Source: Desulfogranum japonicum DSM 18378
GTDB lineage: Bacteria > Desulfobacterota > Desulfobulbia > Desulfobulbales > Desulfobulbaceae
Direction of reading: 5' to 3'
Assembly (NCBI RefSeq): GCF_000429945.1
Contig: NZ_AUCV01000029.1
Span: 20,672-84,671 of the forward strand
Length of the DNA stretch: 64,000 nt
In this document: positions 16,832-25,603 of the stretch, one piece after another
Layout of the letters: the number at the start of each line of letters is the position of its first letter
How positions within the stretch are numbered: position 1 is the first letter of the stretch
The notes under the pieces: generated by a model
Told to the model about the DNA's origin: nothing
Databases searched by the model: none
Seen by the model: only the letters and a program-made list of their open reading frames with translations
Position numbers and translations under genes: made by a program

Positions 16832-18298
16832 ATGAAGAAGATCGAAATTAATCCCATTACTCGTCTCGAAGGTCACGGGAAGATAGCTATTTTTCTTGAT
16901 GACCAGGGCAATGTAGACGATGCTTTTTTCCAGACCGTGGAATTTAGAGGGTTTGAAAAATTCCTTCAAGGGATGCCTATGGAAGAAGTGCCACGCACTG
17001 TTTCGACAGTGTGCGGTGTGTGCCGTGGTGTTCATTATATGGCTTCGACCAAAGCTGCTGACGGTGTTTTCGGGGTCACGCCTCCATCAGCAGGTCGTAA
17101 ATTGCGTGAGCTGTTTTTCAATGCCCATTATGTTGAAGATCATGCTGTTATCCTCTATGCCCTCGGCTTTCCCGATTTTGTGGTAGGCCCGGAAGCCAAC
17201 CCTGCAGAGAGGAACGTGGTCGGCCTGATTAACGCTGTGGGGGCGGAGGTCGGCAAGGAAGTCCTGCGAAAACGGGGGCTTGCCGTGAAGATTTTTGAAT
17301 TGCTCGGCGGAAAACCCAACCATGCGGTGGCAGCCCTGCCCGGTGGGTGGTCCAAAAGCCTCAATGAAGAAGAGCGTAAACAGATTGAAGAGTGGTCCAA
17401 GGAGTTGGTTGAGCTTGGCGAACTTACGCTGAAAATATTTGACGATGTGGTCCTGCAAAATGATGACTACATGAAGCTGGTAACCGGTGATGTTTTTAAA
17501 GTGGAAGTCGGTTACATGGGCTCCGTCAATGATAAGGATCAGATAACCTACTATGACGGCACTCAGAAGATCATTGACAGTGCCGGTAAGCCGGTGGGCA
17601 GTTTTACTGGAAAGGAATATCTCGATTTTATTTCCGAACGTGTGCAGCCATGGACCTATTTGAAATTTCCCTACCAGAAAAAAATCGGTGACTGGCAGGG
17701 AATAGTTGAGGGGCCGGGTACCAATATTTACAGTGTCGGGCCATTGGCCAGGTTGAATATTGTCAAAGAGATGGATACACCCAAAGCCCAGGCTCATTTT
17801 GAAAAGTTCCACGCAACTTTCGGGGCCAAGCCTGTGCACAACATTCTTGCCTACCATTGGGCACGCGCCATAGAGTTGCTCAACGCTGCTGAGAAGTGCC
17901 TGGAGCTGTCCCGTGATCCGGAAATTACCAGTAAAGACATCTGGAATAAACCCACTTCCTGCCCTGGTGAAGGTGTTGGCGTCATCGAGGCACCGCGCGG
18001 AACTCTTATTCATCATTACTGTACTGATGATAAGGGGATCGTGACAGATGCCAACCTTATTGTGGCAACCACCCACAATAATGCGCCCATTAATCTTGCT
18101 GTAAAGAAGGCAGCCAAGCATTTTATCAAAGGTGGTGAAGTGCCTGAAAGCATGTTGAACTATGTGGAGATGGCATTCAGACCGTATGATTTATGTCTTG
18201 CCTGTGCTACCCATACGGTAACAGGTGGGCAAACTCCCATGGAAATCGAGATTTATGACAGCAAAGGCGGGTTGTACAAATCAATGAAAAATTTCTGA
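16832..18298 (+). CDS. mvhA: [NiFe]-hydrogenase large subunit, MvhA (cysteine form)
   Basis: The catalytic subunit (488 aa) opens with NPITRLEGHGKI. N-terminal Ni ligands are in TVCGVCRGVH (about residues 60-69) and C-terminal ligands in DLCLACATH. The latter differs from the usual DPCxxC by Leu in place of Pro. The short tail after His (TVTGGQTPM...) is expected to be removed by a maturation protease. AGGAG precedes the ATG. The 161-bp gap after mvhG is longer than other gaps in the operon but shows no promoter that I trust. A selenocysteine paralogue lies at 38031. Confidence 0.95.
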   Translation: MKKIEINPITRLEGHGKIAIFLDDQGNVDDAFFQTVEFRGFEKFLQGMPMEEVPRTVSTVCGVCRGVHYMASTKAADGVFGVTPPSAGRKLRELFFNAHYVEDHAVILYALGFPDFVVGPEANPAERNVVGLINAVGAEVGKEVLRKRGLAVKIFELLGGKPNHAVAALPGGWSKSLNEEERKQIEEWSKELVELGELTLKIFDDVVLQNDDYMKLVTGDVFKVEVGYMGSVNDKDQITYYDGTQKIIDSAGKPVGSFTGKEYLDFISERVQPWTYLKFPYQKKIGDWQGIVEGPGTNIYSVGPLARLNIVKEMDTPKAQAHFEKFHATFGAKPVHNILAYHWARAIELLNAAEKCLELSRDPEITSKDIWNKPTSCPGEGVGVIEAPRGTLIHHYCTDDKGIVTDANLIVATTHNNAPINLAVKKAAKHFIKGGEVPESMLNYVEMAFRPYDLCLACATHTVTGGQTPMEIEIYDSKGGLYKSMKNF

Positions 18299-18435
18299 TA
18301 TGTATTTTTCATCCGGGAAATGGGGGATGAACTGGATTTCGTAAATATTGATACGAAAAATACGGGATAGATGACCCATAGTCAGGAGGCCGGGCGTTTC
18401 ATGCACGGCCTCTCCTCTTGATTTGGAGTGCTTGT

Positions 18436-18918
18436 ATGAGCGAAAAATGTGTTGTGGTAGGTATCGGTAATCCGTATCTGCAGGATGATCGCGCTGGCGT
18501 GGTAGTTGTGGAGAAGCTTGAAGAACAAGGGGTTCCCTGTAATACGGAGATAGTCTATACCGTGGGTTTCGAAGTTATGGACAAGGTAAAAGGCTATGAT
18601 CGGGCGATCATTGTGGATGCCTGTATGCTGGGCAATGAACCTGGATCCATTCTGGAAGTAACCATGGACGATATTTTTACCACCAGTTCATTGGTTAATT
18701 CCCATGCAATCACTTTGGGAACAACTCTGAAAACAGGGTATCTTTGTTTTCAGGAAGAAATGCCAAAAGAAATTCAGATTGTTTTGATTGAAGTCAAGGA
18801 TATCAAGGAGTTTACTCAGGTGATGTCACCGGAAGTGGACAAGGCGGTCGAGGTAGTGGTGGATCGTATCAAGTCATTGGTTTGTCATTGGCACACTGCA
18901 ATTCCCAGTGGTTCCTGA
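18436..18918 (+). CDS. Hydrogenase maturation protease (HyaD/HycI family), mvh-linked
   Basis: About 160 residues; the nickel-dependent endopeptidase that trims the C-terminus of a hydrogenase large subunit. The first motif, VVGIGNPYLQDDRAG, holds the metal-binding Asp. A second conserved block is IVDACMLGNEPG, and NSHAITLG supplies the conserved His. The ATG at 18436 has GGAG about 9 nt upstream; the upstream TTG at 18418 has none. It follows mvhA by 137 bp and most likely processes it. Confidence 0.9.
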   Translation: MSEKCVVVGIGNPYLQDDRAGVVVVEKLEEQGVPCNTEIVYTVGFEVMDKVKGYDRAIIVDACMLGNEPGSILEVTMDDIFTTSSLVNSHAITLGTTLKTGYLCFQEEMPKEIQIVLIEVKDIKEFTQVMSPEVDKAVEVVVDRIKSLVCHWHTAIPSGS

Positions 18919-18928
18919 GACTGTGAGA

Positions 18929-18967
18929 AATGATTCAGGGAATCTGTATCAGGATCCCCTGAATCAT
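18929..18967. terminator. Inverted repeat after the hdr-mvh operon
   Basis: TGATTCAGGG ... CCCTGAATCA forms a perfect 10-bp stem starting 11 bp after the protease stop codon. No T-run follows, so it is either a weak terminator or a 3'-end stabilising hairpin. Confidence 0.45.
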
Positions 18968-19039
18968 GGTGCTGCGGGGCGCAATACCCTTGAGAGGATC
19001 GCGCTGTAAGTGGTTTTTATATGATGTCCTGTGTTTGTT

Positions 19040-19237
19040 TTACCCGTTTACTGCCACCAGGGTCAGGCCCAGTTTCTCTTCTGCTTCTTTAATCTTTGCC
19101 ACTTGTTCTTCGCTCAGTTCGGCAGCGCTCAGAGCATTGCATGAATACGCGAGGATAGGTCTTCCTAAATCTTTTTCCAGGTCATTGATGGCTTTCAGGC
19201 TGTCCTGTGCTACATCCGGTGCTATTGAACAAAGCAT
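19040..19237 (-). CDS. Small conserved-looking hypothetical protein, 65 aa
   Basis: This short acidic, helix-rich protein starts MLCSIAPD and contains the runs LKAINDLEKDLGRPILAYSC and LSEEQVAKIKEAEEKLGL. The ATG at 19237 has a plausible ribosome site (CGGAGA about 7 nt upstream). It has no membrane segment. It lies between the convergent hydrogenase operon and the PAS-LuxR gene. I do not recognise the family; two Cys residues (3 and 33) are the only notable side chains. Confidence 0.6.
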   Translation of the reverse strand: MLCSIAPDVAQDSLKAINDLEKDLGRPILAYSCNALSAAELSEEQVAKIKEAEEKLGLTLVAVNG

Positions 19238-19423
19238 AGTGCATTCTCCGTGTTGTGTTGGGGGGATTACTTGTTATTTCTTATCGATATAGTAAGTGGT
19301 AATCAGGGTTACAGCAATACGGGACTGTTGATGGTAAAATGACGGGTGAAAACTATCAGTTTTGCAGCTCAGCTACGTCTGGTGTCTGGCACCTGTTGCA
19401 GGGGATGTCTGTAGGAATTCGGG

Positions 19424-20368
19424 CTAGTCTGTCAAGCGCATGAGATATGATTGTAAATTGGTGTTGGTATTGTTCAGGCCCAGCTTTTTTCTGAGGTTAC
19501 GGCGGTGAAAGTTGACAGTGGTAATACTGAGATTGAGAATGTCGGCTATTTCTTTGCTTCTTTTTCCCTCGCGTATGAAGTTTGCGATCTGAATTTCCTG
19601 TGGAGTCAGTACTGTTTCCACTGCCTGTAACCGTTTGAGAAAATGTCCGGATAATTCGCTAAGCCTGCTTCGCAGGCTACTTAGCAGAAGCAGAGCCTGA
19701 CCCGCCAGAGGAAATTGCTCCAGCTGTTCAAGAATGGGGAATACCGTTTGCCTGAGGTTGTCGAGAGTTCGGGTTTCCATTTCTTTCTGATCCCGTTCCC
19801 GTTGCTGAAGAAGCACTTTGAGTGCTGTGTTGGATTCCTGGAGTTTCAGTTTTTCTTCGCGCAATGCCTGTTCGGTTTTATGCTGTTTTTCTTCGGCGAG
19901 CTTGAGCGCAGTGATGTTTTCGTGGCTTACCACTATTCTGATAGGACCTGATTCCGGAGACCTGGTCACGCGCATGTAGAACCACCGTTTTTCAGTGGGA
20001 GAATGGCATGGGTAGTCTTGTACGAACTCGTCAATTTTCCCATCAATCACATCCCGAATGCCCTTGGCTACGGAGTGGGATTCATCAGCTGAATACCCAT
20101 CGGCGGTATCGCAGATATTCAGATAGTTAATTTTGAGTGTTCCCGGTCTCATTTGGAATTCATTTTCTTCAGCAAATTTTTTCCAGGACCTGTTGGTCTC
20201 CAGTATGTAGCCTTCTTCATCCAGGATCGCAACATGGGCAGTAAGAGAATTGAGAATAGTTCGGGCAAGGAGTTCGGGGTGATTGCCCAGAGGATGACTG
20301 GGGGGATCCTCATTGTGTTTTTTCATGGAAAGTGCCTGATATTGTTGGCTATGCCAAGAGCTGACCAA
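19424..20368 (-). CDS. PAS-domain LuxR-type transcriptional regulator
   Basis: A 314-aa regulator. A PAS domain spans about residues 40-155 (VAILDEEGYILETNRSW to VVSHENITALKLAEEK), followed by a coiled coil (about 155-210). The C-terminal LuxR/GerE helix-turn-helix shows TPQEIQIANFIREGKRSKEIA and ITTVNFHRRNLRKKLG. It is expected to sense a small signal or redox cue through PAS and bind DNA. Next to the hydrogenase operon, but convergent with it, it is a possible though unproven regulator of H2 metabolism. The internal ATG at 20326 (MKKHNEDPP) is an alternative start. Confidence 0.88.
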   Translation of the reverse strand: MVSSWHSQQYQALSMKKHNEDPPSHPLGNHPELLARTILNSLTAHVAILDEEGYILETNRSWKKFAEENEFQMRPGTLKINYLNICDTADGYSADESHSVAKGIRDVIDGKIDEFVQDYPCHSPTEKRWFYMRVTRSPESGPIRIVVSHENITALKLAEEKQHKTEQALREEKLKLQESNTALKVLLQQRERDQKEMETRTLDNLRQTVFPILEQLEQFPLAGQALLLLSSLRSRLSELSGHFLKRLQAVETVLTPQEIQIANFIREGKRSKEIADILNLSITTVNFHRRNLRKKLGLNNTNTNLQSYLMRLTD

Positions 20369-20523
20369 AGTGCTGTGTTTATCGAAATTGCATGTTATGC
20401 AGAGTTAATGGATTGGATTTATATGATTATTTCGAATCTAGGGGAGCACTCCGAAATCCGCCAAGAGAGGAGGAACTCAAAAGGCTCAGTGGCCAGTTTC
20501 TGCCCATAAATGAAGATTTTTAT

Positions 20524-20590
20524 GTAACTGATCACGGGGTTAACAACACTGATATCTCAATTATTTCTGAGTCGTAACTGGTCACAGATG
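20524..20590 (+). repeat. Family A remnants (solo ends)
   Basis: Two short pieces resembling the family A left edge, GTAACTGATCACGGGG and GTAACTGGTCACAG, lie about 50 bp apart between two genes. No core is present, so they are probably decayed copies. Confidence 0.35.
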
Positions 20591-20611
20591 CTAGGCAGTT
20601 GACCCATTGAA

Positions 20612-21214
20612 TTACGCGTTGAGAATCTCTTTAAGGCTATTTTCACCTTTGTAAACGAGCAGTTCACCTTTACCTACTGGTACTAATGAAATACTTAGAT
20701 TGTCCTGAATGTTTAACCAGGCTATGAATTCTTCAAGCTCGCTACGATGAGAAGTGGCATTGTCGCAGACGAGTAAACCACCATTCTTAAGTAAGTTACA
20801 TAATTGTTCTGCTAAAGTTGTATACGTTTTGCGATCTGCATCAAGAAAAATGAAATCCACGTTTTCGGGAACTTCATTTAAGACTTCACTGACGTCACCC
20901 ACAAGCTGAGTGATCTTTGAATTGACCTTAGCTTTATCAAAGTTTACGGAGGCTTCCGCGACTTTCTGAGGATTGGCCTCTATTGTGTAAACCATCCCGT
21001 TCTCTGGGAGTGCTGACGCCAGCCAAAGTGTCGAATATCCATTTGATGTGCCAATTTCAAGGATCTTCTTTGCGCCTGTAGCCTTGACAAGTACAAATAA
21101 AAACTCACCAGTATCTCTTGTTATATTAAGGTATTTCTTAGATTTAACAGACTGATTCTGGTCGTTTTCGGTGCCAAGTTTTTCTAGGTCATCCATGATT
21201 TTTTGAAGTACCAC
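20612..21214 (-). CDS. SAM-dependent O-methyltransferase, class I (YrrM / catechol-OMT-like)
   Basis: About 200 aa. Family landmarks in order: YLNITRDTGEFLFVLVKATG, the SAM motif ILEIGTSNGYSTLWLA, TIEANPQKVAEASVNF with the acidic ribose-binding residue, and the metal-site motif DFIFLDADRKTYTT followed by GGLLVCDNA. Such enzymes methylate hydroxyl groups of small aromatic or acyl acceptors using a divalent metal; the substrate is unknown. GGAG lies upstream of the ATG. Family A remnants and a family B repeat flank the gene. Confidence 0.88.
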   Translation of the reverse strand: MVLQKIMDDLEKLGTENDQNQSVKSKKYLNITRDTGEFLFVLVKATGAKKILEIGTSNGYSTLWLASALPENGMVYTIEANPQKVAEASVNFDKAKVNSKITQLVGDVSEVLNEVPENVDFIFLDADRKTYTTLAEQLCNLLKNGGLLVCDNATSHRSELEEFIAWLNIQDNLSISLVPVGKGELLVYKGENSLKEILNA

Positions 21215-21255
21215 ATTGGTCTCCTTGGGGATATGTGTTTATCAAAAGGATGTTC

Positions 21256-21430
21256 GTGTCCGTCCATAAATGGTCATTTTACCCAATTTTTGCGTTATGC
21301 TCAAAATCTAATCCTTGAAGCTAAGCGAAGACTCCGATATCCATCAAATGTCTGCGGAAAAATCTATCGCATGCCTCGGAGTCTACGCTTACCTAAACTT
21401 AAGCAAAAATAATCATTTATGGATAGACAC
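21256..21430 (+). repeat. Dispersed repeat family B, copy 1 (MITE-like)
   Basis: A 175-bp element with 17-bp imperfect terminal inverted repeats: GTGTCCGTCCATAAATG at the left and CATTTATGGATAGACAC at the right. The interior carries CGCATGCCTCGGAGTCTA, shared with the copy at 25604. Its last base is the first (plus-strand) base of the stop codon of the DJ-1 gene (21430-21432). Confidence 0.8.
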
Positions 21431-21999
21431 TAACTCAGATTCCAATACGGATAGTCCATTTGTTGCGCAATGCGGCGTCGAGCATCGGCACCTGCTAACC
21501 GTTCGACAAGGAAGAGTCCTAGGTCAATGGACGATGATACTCCTCGCCCGGTAATCACGTCACCTTCATCAACTACACGCTGATCAACTACAGATTGGCA
21601 ATAGGGTTCGAGTTCATTAAAGGCAATTGGATGGGTAGTTGCACGCTTTCCTGCAAGAAACCCGGCGGAACCCAATAAGAGAGCTCCGGTGCAAACGGAA
21701 ACTTTCAATTTTGCAGAACTGGCTGTTTGTATCCAGGCTGTAAACTCAGTATCAAACTGGAGAGATCTTGTCCCAAAACCACCGGGAACAAAGATGAGAT
21801 CGTACTCACCCAGGGGCTCTCCTGCCGTATCCGGAAAGAATCGAAGCCCTCTATCGTCGGCTACCTTCTGGGTGAGAGAACACATATCCCATTCAAATTC
21901 GGGAAGAATGTTCATTGACTTCAGTCGGGTAAGTGGATCATAGGCCCCGATCAGATCCAGCGTAGTCATCTGGTCAAAAATAATAAATGCCGCTTTCAT
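21430..21999 (-). CDS. DJ-1/PfpI family protein
   Basis: A glutamine-amidotransferase-like fold of 189 aa. It opens MKAAFIIFDQMTTLDLIGAYDP, has LIFVPGGFGTR in the middle, and carries the nucleophile-elbow Cys in VSVCTGALLLGSAGFL. DJ-1/PfpI relatives act as chaperone-like, glyoxalase-like or isonitrile hydratase enzymes; the D-L-I-G-A-Y-D-P start is closest to the isonitrile hydratase/ThiJ branch. The ATG at 21999 is preferred because GGATGGAG lies just upstream; the frame extends to 22062 without a ribosome site. The stop codon touches a family B repeat. Confidence 0.85.
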   Translation of the reverse strand: MKAAFIIFDQMTTLDLIGAYDPLTRLKSMNILPEFEWDMCSLTQKVADDRGLRFFPDTAGEPLGEYDLIFVPGGFGTRSLQFDTEFTAWIQTASSAKLKVSVCTGALLLGSAGFLAGKRATTHPIAFNELEPYCQSVVDQRVVDEGDVITGRGVSSSIDLGLFLVERLAGADARRRIAQQMDYPYWNLS

Positions 22000-22138
22000 G
22001 TTGCTCCATCCAATGTATGCGGATACCTTGTAATCAATGTTATGCCAAGCCTTAATGAACAACCATACATCACCAAGCTCTATTCATAATCCATCTGGAC
22101 GATGTTCCGTATTCGGGGATGGCTGTATATCATATACG

Positions 22139-22651
22139 TCAAGCAATAACATTCAGGTAAGACAGCTTGTCGGTCAATTGATTTTTTTCCTGAATATATT
22201 CAATAGACTGTCTTGCAATCAATGCGTCGTAAGATTCTCCATGTATTTGTTCGTGAATTTCTGCATAGGTAGGTCCCTTTCCTTGTTCATAAACCGCAAT
22301 ATCATAGCCGGCTTTTTTCAAGGTAGAGGAAAATATATCAGTGTCACCATGCACCTTATCCCATAAACCTGCAAGTGCAGAATCCTGAAACGTGGCAAAA
22401 TTTTCTTGAGATATAGAACCGACGATCGTACCATCCCTGGTTATTACCATAGATTGCTCTTGCTTCCCTTGAATACTGAGCTGATTTTGATAGGCTGCCA
22501 GGTTGGGTAAGGCGAAATTCTCACTGTTGCTAGATGGAGAATCGTCTTTTTGTAAAGTGAAAGTTTCAGTATTAATATGTGTTGCTGTTTTTTGAGTTGT
22601 GTTTCTTGTTGCAATCGTTACTGGGGTTGTAGGGATTGGATTGAATTGCAT
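22139..22651 (-). CDS. Hypothetical soluble protein, 170 aa
   Basis: The N-terminal 60 residues are Thr/Ser/Asn/Gln-rich and look disordered. The rest is helical and charged, with a short beta motif SMVITRDGTIVGSIS and later EIHEQIHGESYDALIARQ. No signal peptide or membrane helix. The start has a usable ribosome site (AAAAGGAGTTGCT). It is first of three adjacent minus-strand unknowns (with 22702 and 23619) that share a Ser/Thr/Gln-rich N-terminus and similar size. I do not recognise it. Confidence 0.6.
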   Translation of the reverse strand: MQFNPIPTTPVTIATRNTTQKTATHINTETFTLQKDDSPSSNSENFALPNLAAYQNQLSIQGKQEQSMVITRDGTIVGSISQENFATFQDSALAGLWDKVHGDTDIFSSTLKKAGYDIAVYEQGKGPTYAEIHEQIHGESYDALIARQSIEYIQEKNQLTDKLSYLNVIA

Positions 22652-22701
22652 AGCAACTCCTTTTTGAGATATGCTTCACCTGTATATGTTTATCGAACCA
22701 C

Positions 22702-23175
22702 TTATGTATGATTCGCCTTGGCGATTGTGTCTATATTGCTAAGTATGTTCAAAATTCTTTTGTCGTTTTCGGCGTATGCACGTTCCCCATGTTGCTCGTG
22801 TAATTGTAATTGTTGTTCCCAATGTGCAATAAAATCTTTCGGTATATCTGCTTGGTGTATATTCTCATTGGAGCTAAACCCGAGTTCAGGCTGAAAAGAC
22901 AAGAGAGCATGATCTTGGAAAGAAATAGCTCCTTTTTGATACAGTTCTTGACTCATATCTGACATTTCTCGCGGTGACATATTTCGAATATTGTATTTTT
23001 GAGCAATATCGGAAAGAGATTCAGCCGTGTCCAAGTTAATTTTTTCAGAACGAGATGAAGCTGAATTTACCTCTGTTGCTGAATTCGGCAAATTCTGGCC
23101 GTCTTTATTTCCAGCAACGGTAGAAGGTGTCGTGGAAAGAGCTTGCGTCTGTGGTTGTTTCACACTGGTCATCAT
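22702..23175 (-). CDS. Hypothetical protein with a conserved M-S-P-R-E-M motif, 157 aa
   Basis: A disordered Thr/Ser/Asn-rich N-terminus (about 60 residues) leads to a folded C-terminal part with DIAQKYNIRNMSPREMSDMS and GAISFQDHALLSFQPELG. That segment resembles a block in the 23619 protein (SMTRQDMFDWMN... GNMSLDESSPF), so the two share a small domain. The ATG at 23175 was chosen because AGGGAGA lies upstream; the frame is open to 23283 but through a sequence related to repeat B. No signal peptide. Function unknown; similar-looking proteins occur in other proteobacteria as far as I recall. Confidence 0.65.
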   Translation of the reverse strand: MMTSVKQPQTQALSTTPSTVAGNKDGQNLPNSATEVNSASSRSEKINLDTAESLSDIAQKYNIRNMSPREMSDMSQELYQKGAISFQDHALLSFQPELGFSSNENIHQADIPKDFIAHWEQQLQLHEQHGERAYAENDKRILNILSNIDTIAKANHT

Positions 23176-23453
23176 GTTGTCTATCTCCCTTTTGTTCCGT
23201 AAGTGAGTATAGGGGGCCATATGTGCAAGATCGTGATAGCCCGTATAGGTAGACTGACGGAGTCTACGCTTACCTGCGAACAATCACGCTTGCATAAGCT
23301 TGAACCACCTGAAATCACTTGCAAGTAAGATATAGGTGAAGGCCGGAAGGTATGTCCCCCATGATCAGTGACTTTGTTCCTACTGCAGGCATGAGAATGG
23401 GGATGCCCTCTTCGCGTGATTTTGTTACGACCTCTAACAGTATCCTTCTAGCA

Positions 23454-23613
23454 GTAACTGTTCACATTGCCCCTGGTCTTTCCGCGATCAGCCTGGTTTA
23501 TGTATGGGCAATACGTTGCCTCAGTTTGCTTGCTAAAATTCCAGGCGCCCTGCAAGTGGTTACAAGTACAAGAGAGTTTCCCCTGTTTAGTCACTTGCCC
23601 TATGAATAGTTAC
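23454..23613 (+). repeat. Dispersed repeat family A, copy 4
   Basis: A 160-bp copy from GTAACTGTTCACATTGCCCC to GAATAGTTAC, with CTGGTCTTTCCGCGATCAGC and GCGCCCTGCAAGTGGTTACA. It ends 6 bp before the stop codon of the 23619 gene. The stretch 23176-23453 upstream carries a family-B-like fragment (GGAGTCTACGCTTACCTGCG near 23258) but no gene that I can support. Confidence 0.85.
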
Positions 23614-23618
23614 TTCTA

Positions 23619-24065
23619 TCATGCACGCTCATTAACTCCGATTGTTTTCCCTTGCGCTGTGTGCATGAGTTCTATTGCCATTTGTAATTTATCGGCCAAA
23701 TCTTGATCATTGCGCGACAATGCCCCCTCGATTCCGAGACGGGCTTTTTCGATAAAATTGATGCGCGAAGTGTCTGTAGCCATATCTACCGGTTGCTGAC
23801 CTGCCGCTACCGGAATCTTTATTGTCATCCCCATGAAAGGTGAACTTTCATCGAGCGACATATTCCCACTGCGGATTTCGTTGTTCATCCAATCGAACAT
23901 ATCCTGGCGGGTCATGCTGGTAAAATCAGCCTGTTTGACAGTAGAGTTTTCGGCAGTGGCTGCTGCCAATTTGGCTGAAAACGACGTTGGGTTCGACGTC
24001 TTGGTGGCGGGTATCTGTGTATGTTGGCTCGTGTAAAGTTGGTTGGCATCTGCACCGATCTTCAT
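23619..24065 (-). CDS. Hypothetical protein with an M-T-R-Q-D-M motif, 148 aa
   Basis: A soluble protein of 148 aa. The N-terminus is Thr/Ser-rich (about 45 residues). The conserved-looking core is DFTSMTRQDMFDWMNNEIR, then GNMSLDESSPFMGMTIKIPV, then INFIEKARLGIEGALSRNDQ. AGGAGGAG precedes the ATG at 24065 by 6 nt, a strong site. The core matches the pattern M-[ST]-x-[RQ]-[DE]-M ... G-x-[IM]-S in the 22702 protein. No membrane or signal segment. Function unknown. Confidence 0.7.
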   Translation of the reverse strand: MKIGADANQLYTSQHTQIPATKTSNPTSFSAKLAAATAENSTVKQADFTSMTRQDMFDWMNNEIRSGNMSLDESSPFMGMTIKIPVAAGQQPVDMATDTSRINFIEKARLGIEGALSRNDQDLADKLQMAIELMHTAQGKTIGVNERA

Positions 24066-24149
24066 GGAATTCTCCTCCTGTTGCCTGGGCTATACAGATA
24101 TAACGTAATAAATACCAGTTTGGCCGGTACCTCATGTATTACGTGTTAA

Positions 24150-24310
24150 GTCCACGGAAAAAATAAATTATCCAATCTTGCTTGTCTCTCAACTCGGTAA
24201 CGTCGTCGCGTCGATGGCTCAACACGGCCAGTATGGAACCATTGACGCGACGACGTTACCAAACCGATATCCTACGCAATTTTTGGATATGTATTATTTT
24301 TCGCGACCCT
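24150..24310 (+). repeat. Dispersed palindromic repeat family C, copy 1
   Basis: A 161-bp element with a long hairpin. GGTAACGTCGTCGCGTCGAT (from 24196) pairs with the matching arm ending GACGACGTTACC at 24260: 22-bp arms with one mismatch around a 21-nt loop. The outer parts (GAAAAAATAAATTATCC ... GGATATGTATTATTTTTCGC) also pair imperfectly and end in a GACCCT motif. A second, inverted copy lies at 55566. Confidence 0.8.
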
Positions 24311-24662
24311 TAAAGGGGGTCTTGGAATAGGGATCTTGTTTCGTTAATCATTCCAATCATGATTTTACTGAGACTTCAGTTGTGTTTGCTGTTGATTGTT
24401 TTGTTGAAACAGTGGCGTTATAGATGCGAACCATATCCTCTAACAGGTTGTTGAAGAAACTCTAAAAACCTACTCCTAACCAACCTCATAATGTGCTAAG
24501 GATTTACGGAAGAGTACTATGTGGTATGCCTTTATCAGCAGCCTGCTAAATGGTTTCCTGTCGCTATTCGTTTCATCGGTCGCTACCCGATGGTTACTTA
24601 TCGGAAATTTGCCAAGACCACTTTAATAAAGATTTGCAGCAGGGCAAAAGGTCAGCTATAAA

Positions 24663-24822
24663 CAAGGGTAGGAGTCTGTCGGAGTAAGCTCTTTTTCCCC
24701 CATATTTGTGTTGCTTTTTTGAAAGTCGATGCTCCCAATATCAACTATATGGCTGTGCTTGATTTCCTGAAAAAGCCTTAATCTGAGAATAAATAACAAG
24801 GCTCCTACAGACTGCCTAGTGT
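24663..24822 (+). repeat. Dispersed repeat family D, copy 1, with inverted ends
   Basis: The ends AGTCTGTCGGAG and CTCCTACAGACT are inverted repeats with one mismatch. The interior block ATATCAACTATATGGCTGTGCTTGATTTC (read in part) recurs at 54049. It abuts, or is inserted into, the right half of a family A element (24822-24909). Bases 24311-24662 hold no gene that I can support. Confidence 0.65.
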
Positions 24823-24909
24823 CCTGTTTGCGCAAACTTCAGGTACCCTGTAACCAGTAACAAATGCGGAAGATTTCCAAGCTTATTCGTCTCACCTGTG
24901 AGTAGTTAT
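24822..24909 (+). repeat. Dispersed repeat family A, right half only
   Basis: TTTGCGCAAACTTCAGGTAC, CCTGTAACCAGTAACAAA and GTGAGTAGTTAT match the right half of family A. The left half is missing, apparently displaced by the family D element directly to the left. Confidence 0.7.
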
Positions 24910-25030
24910 TTCGCTGAAAGATTACCTATGTCATCTTGAAATGTCCTAAATTATCCATCAATGCTGCCATAACAGTATCTTTTCGTGGGAAATGTAGATT
25001 GTTGGTGTTGAGGTGCTGGCTATTTTACGT

Positions 25031-25540
25031 TCAGTATTCCCATTTGCGATACTTTTCATCCTTATCTTTCATCGTCTCATACAACCAGACCATTCGATCC
25101 AAATACCAACTTTTTCCAAGGTAGGCCAAGGCTATGCCAAGAATAGCGGCCCAAACTGAATAGTAGACAATTGCCCAAAGCGACAGCACCATACCGATGA
25201 AAGAAATTGTATTGAGAATGTTATACAGGGGCGTTTTATGAATGTCAGGAATCTCAACATTGTCTCTATTGCGATAAACTCTTTCTCCCAACACAGATTT
25301 TGAGGCCCAATTTTTTGTCGATTTTGGTTTGTTGAAAAAAACAGGATTGAAAAACATCCAGAGAATAGACCCTATTCCTGGAACCAAACACCACCAGCCT
25401 ATTAAAGCCCGGCTCCAAAAACTGATCACAATCAATGGAAGAACTGAATATCTTGTCCAGACGCTCCACGGATTGGAATGTTTCATCCAATTCTCGTCTG
25501 TCAATCGGAATATCTTTGCTACTGTTCTTTCTAGGGTCAT
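25031..25540 (-). CDS. DUF6653-like integral membrane protein, 169 aa
   Basis: It has about four hydrophobic helices and the sequence landmarks DENWMKHSNPWSVWTRYSVL, RALIGWWCLVPG and STKNWASKSVLGERV. I associate this pattern with the uncharacterised membrane family DUF6653. No enzymatic motif is visible and no partner gene is adjacent. It lies in a repeat-rich stretch (family A on its 3' side, family B just upstream of its start). Confidence 0.7.
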   Translation of the reverse strand: MTLERTVAKIFRLTDENWMKHSNPWSVWTRYSVLPLIVISFWSRALIGWWCLVPGIGSILWMFFNPVFFNKPKSTKNWASKSVLGERVYRNRDNVEIPDIHKTPLYNILNTISFIGMVLSLWAIVYYSVWAAILGIALAYLGKSWYLDRMVWLYETMKDKDEKYRKWEY

Positions 25541-25603
25541 ACTGTCATTTTGTGTGAATGTACGAATAGGTTGACCTTCAGCAACAGTGGTTACCTGGTA
25601 CCT

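Noticed and set aside
23340..23453. Minus-strand open stretch reading EEGIPILMPAVGTKSLIMGD
   Set aside because: It looks protein-like but has no start and runs out of a family A repeat; possibly a remnant, not enough to call a gene.
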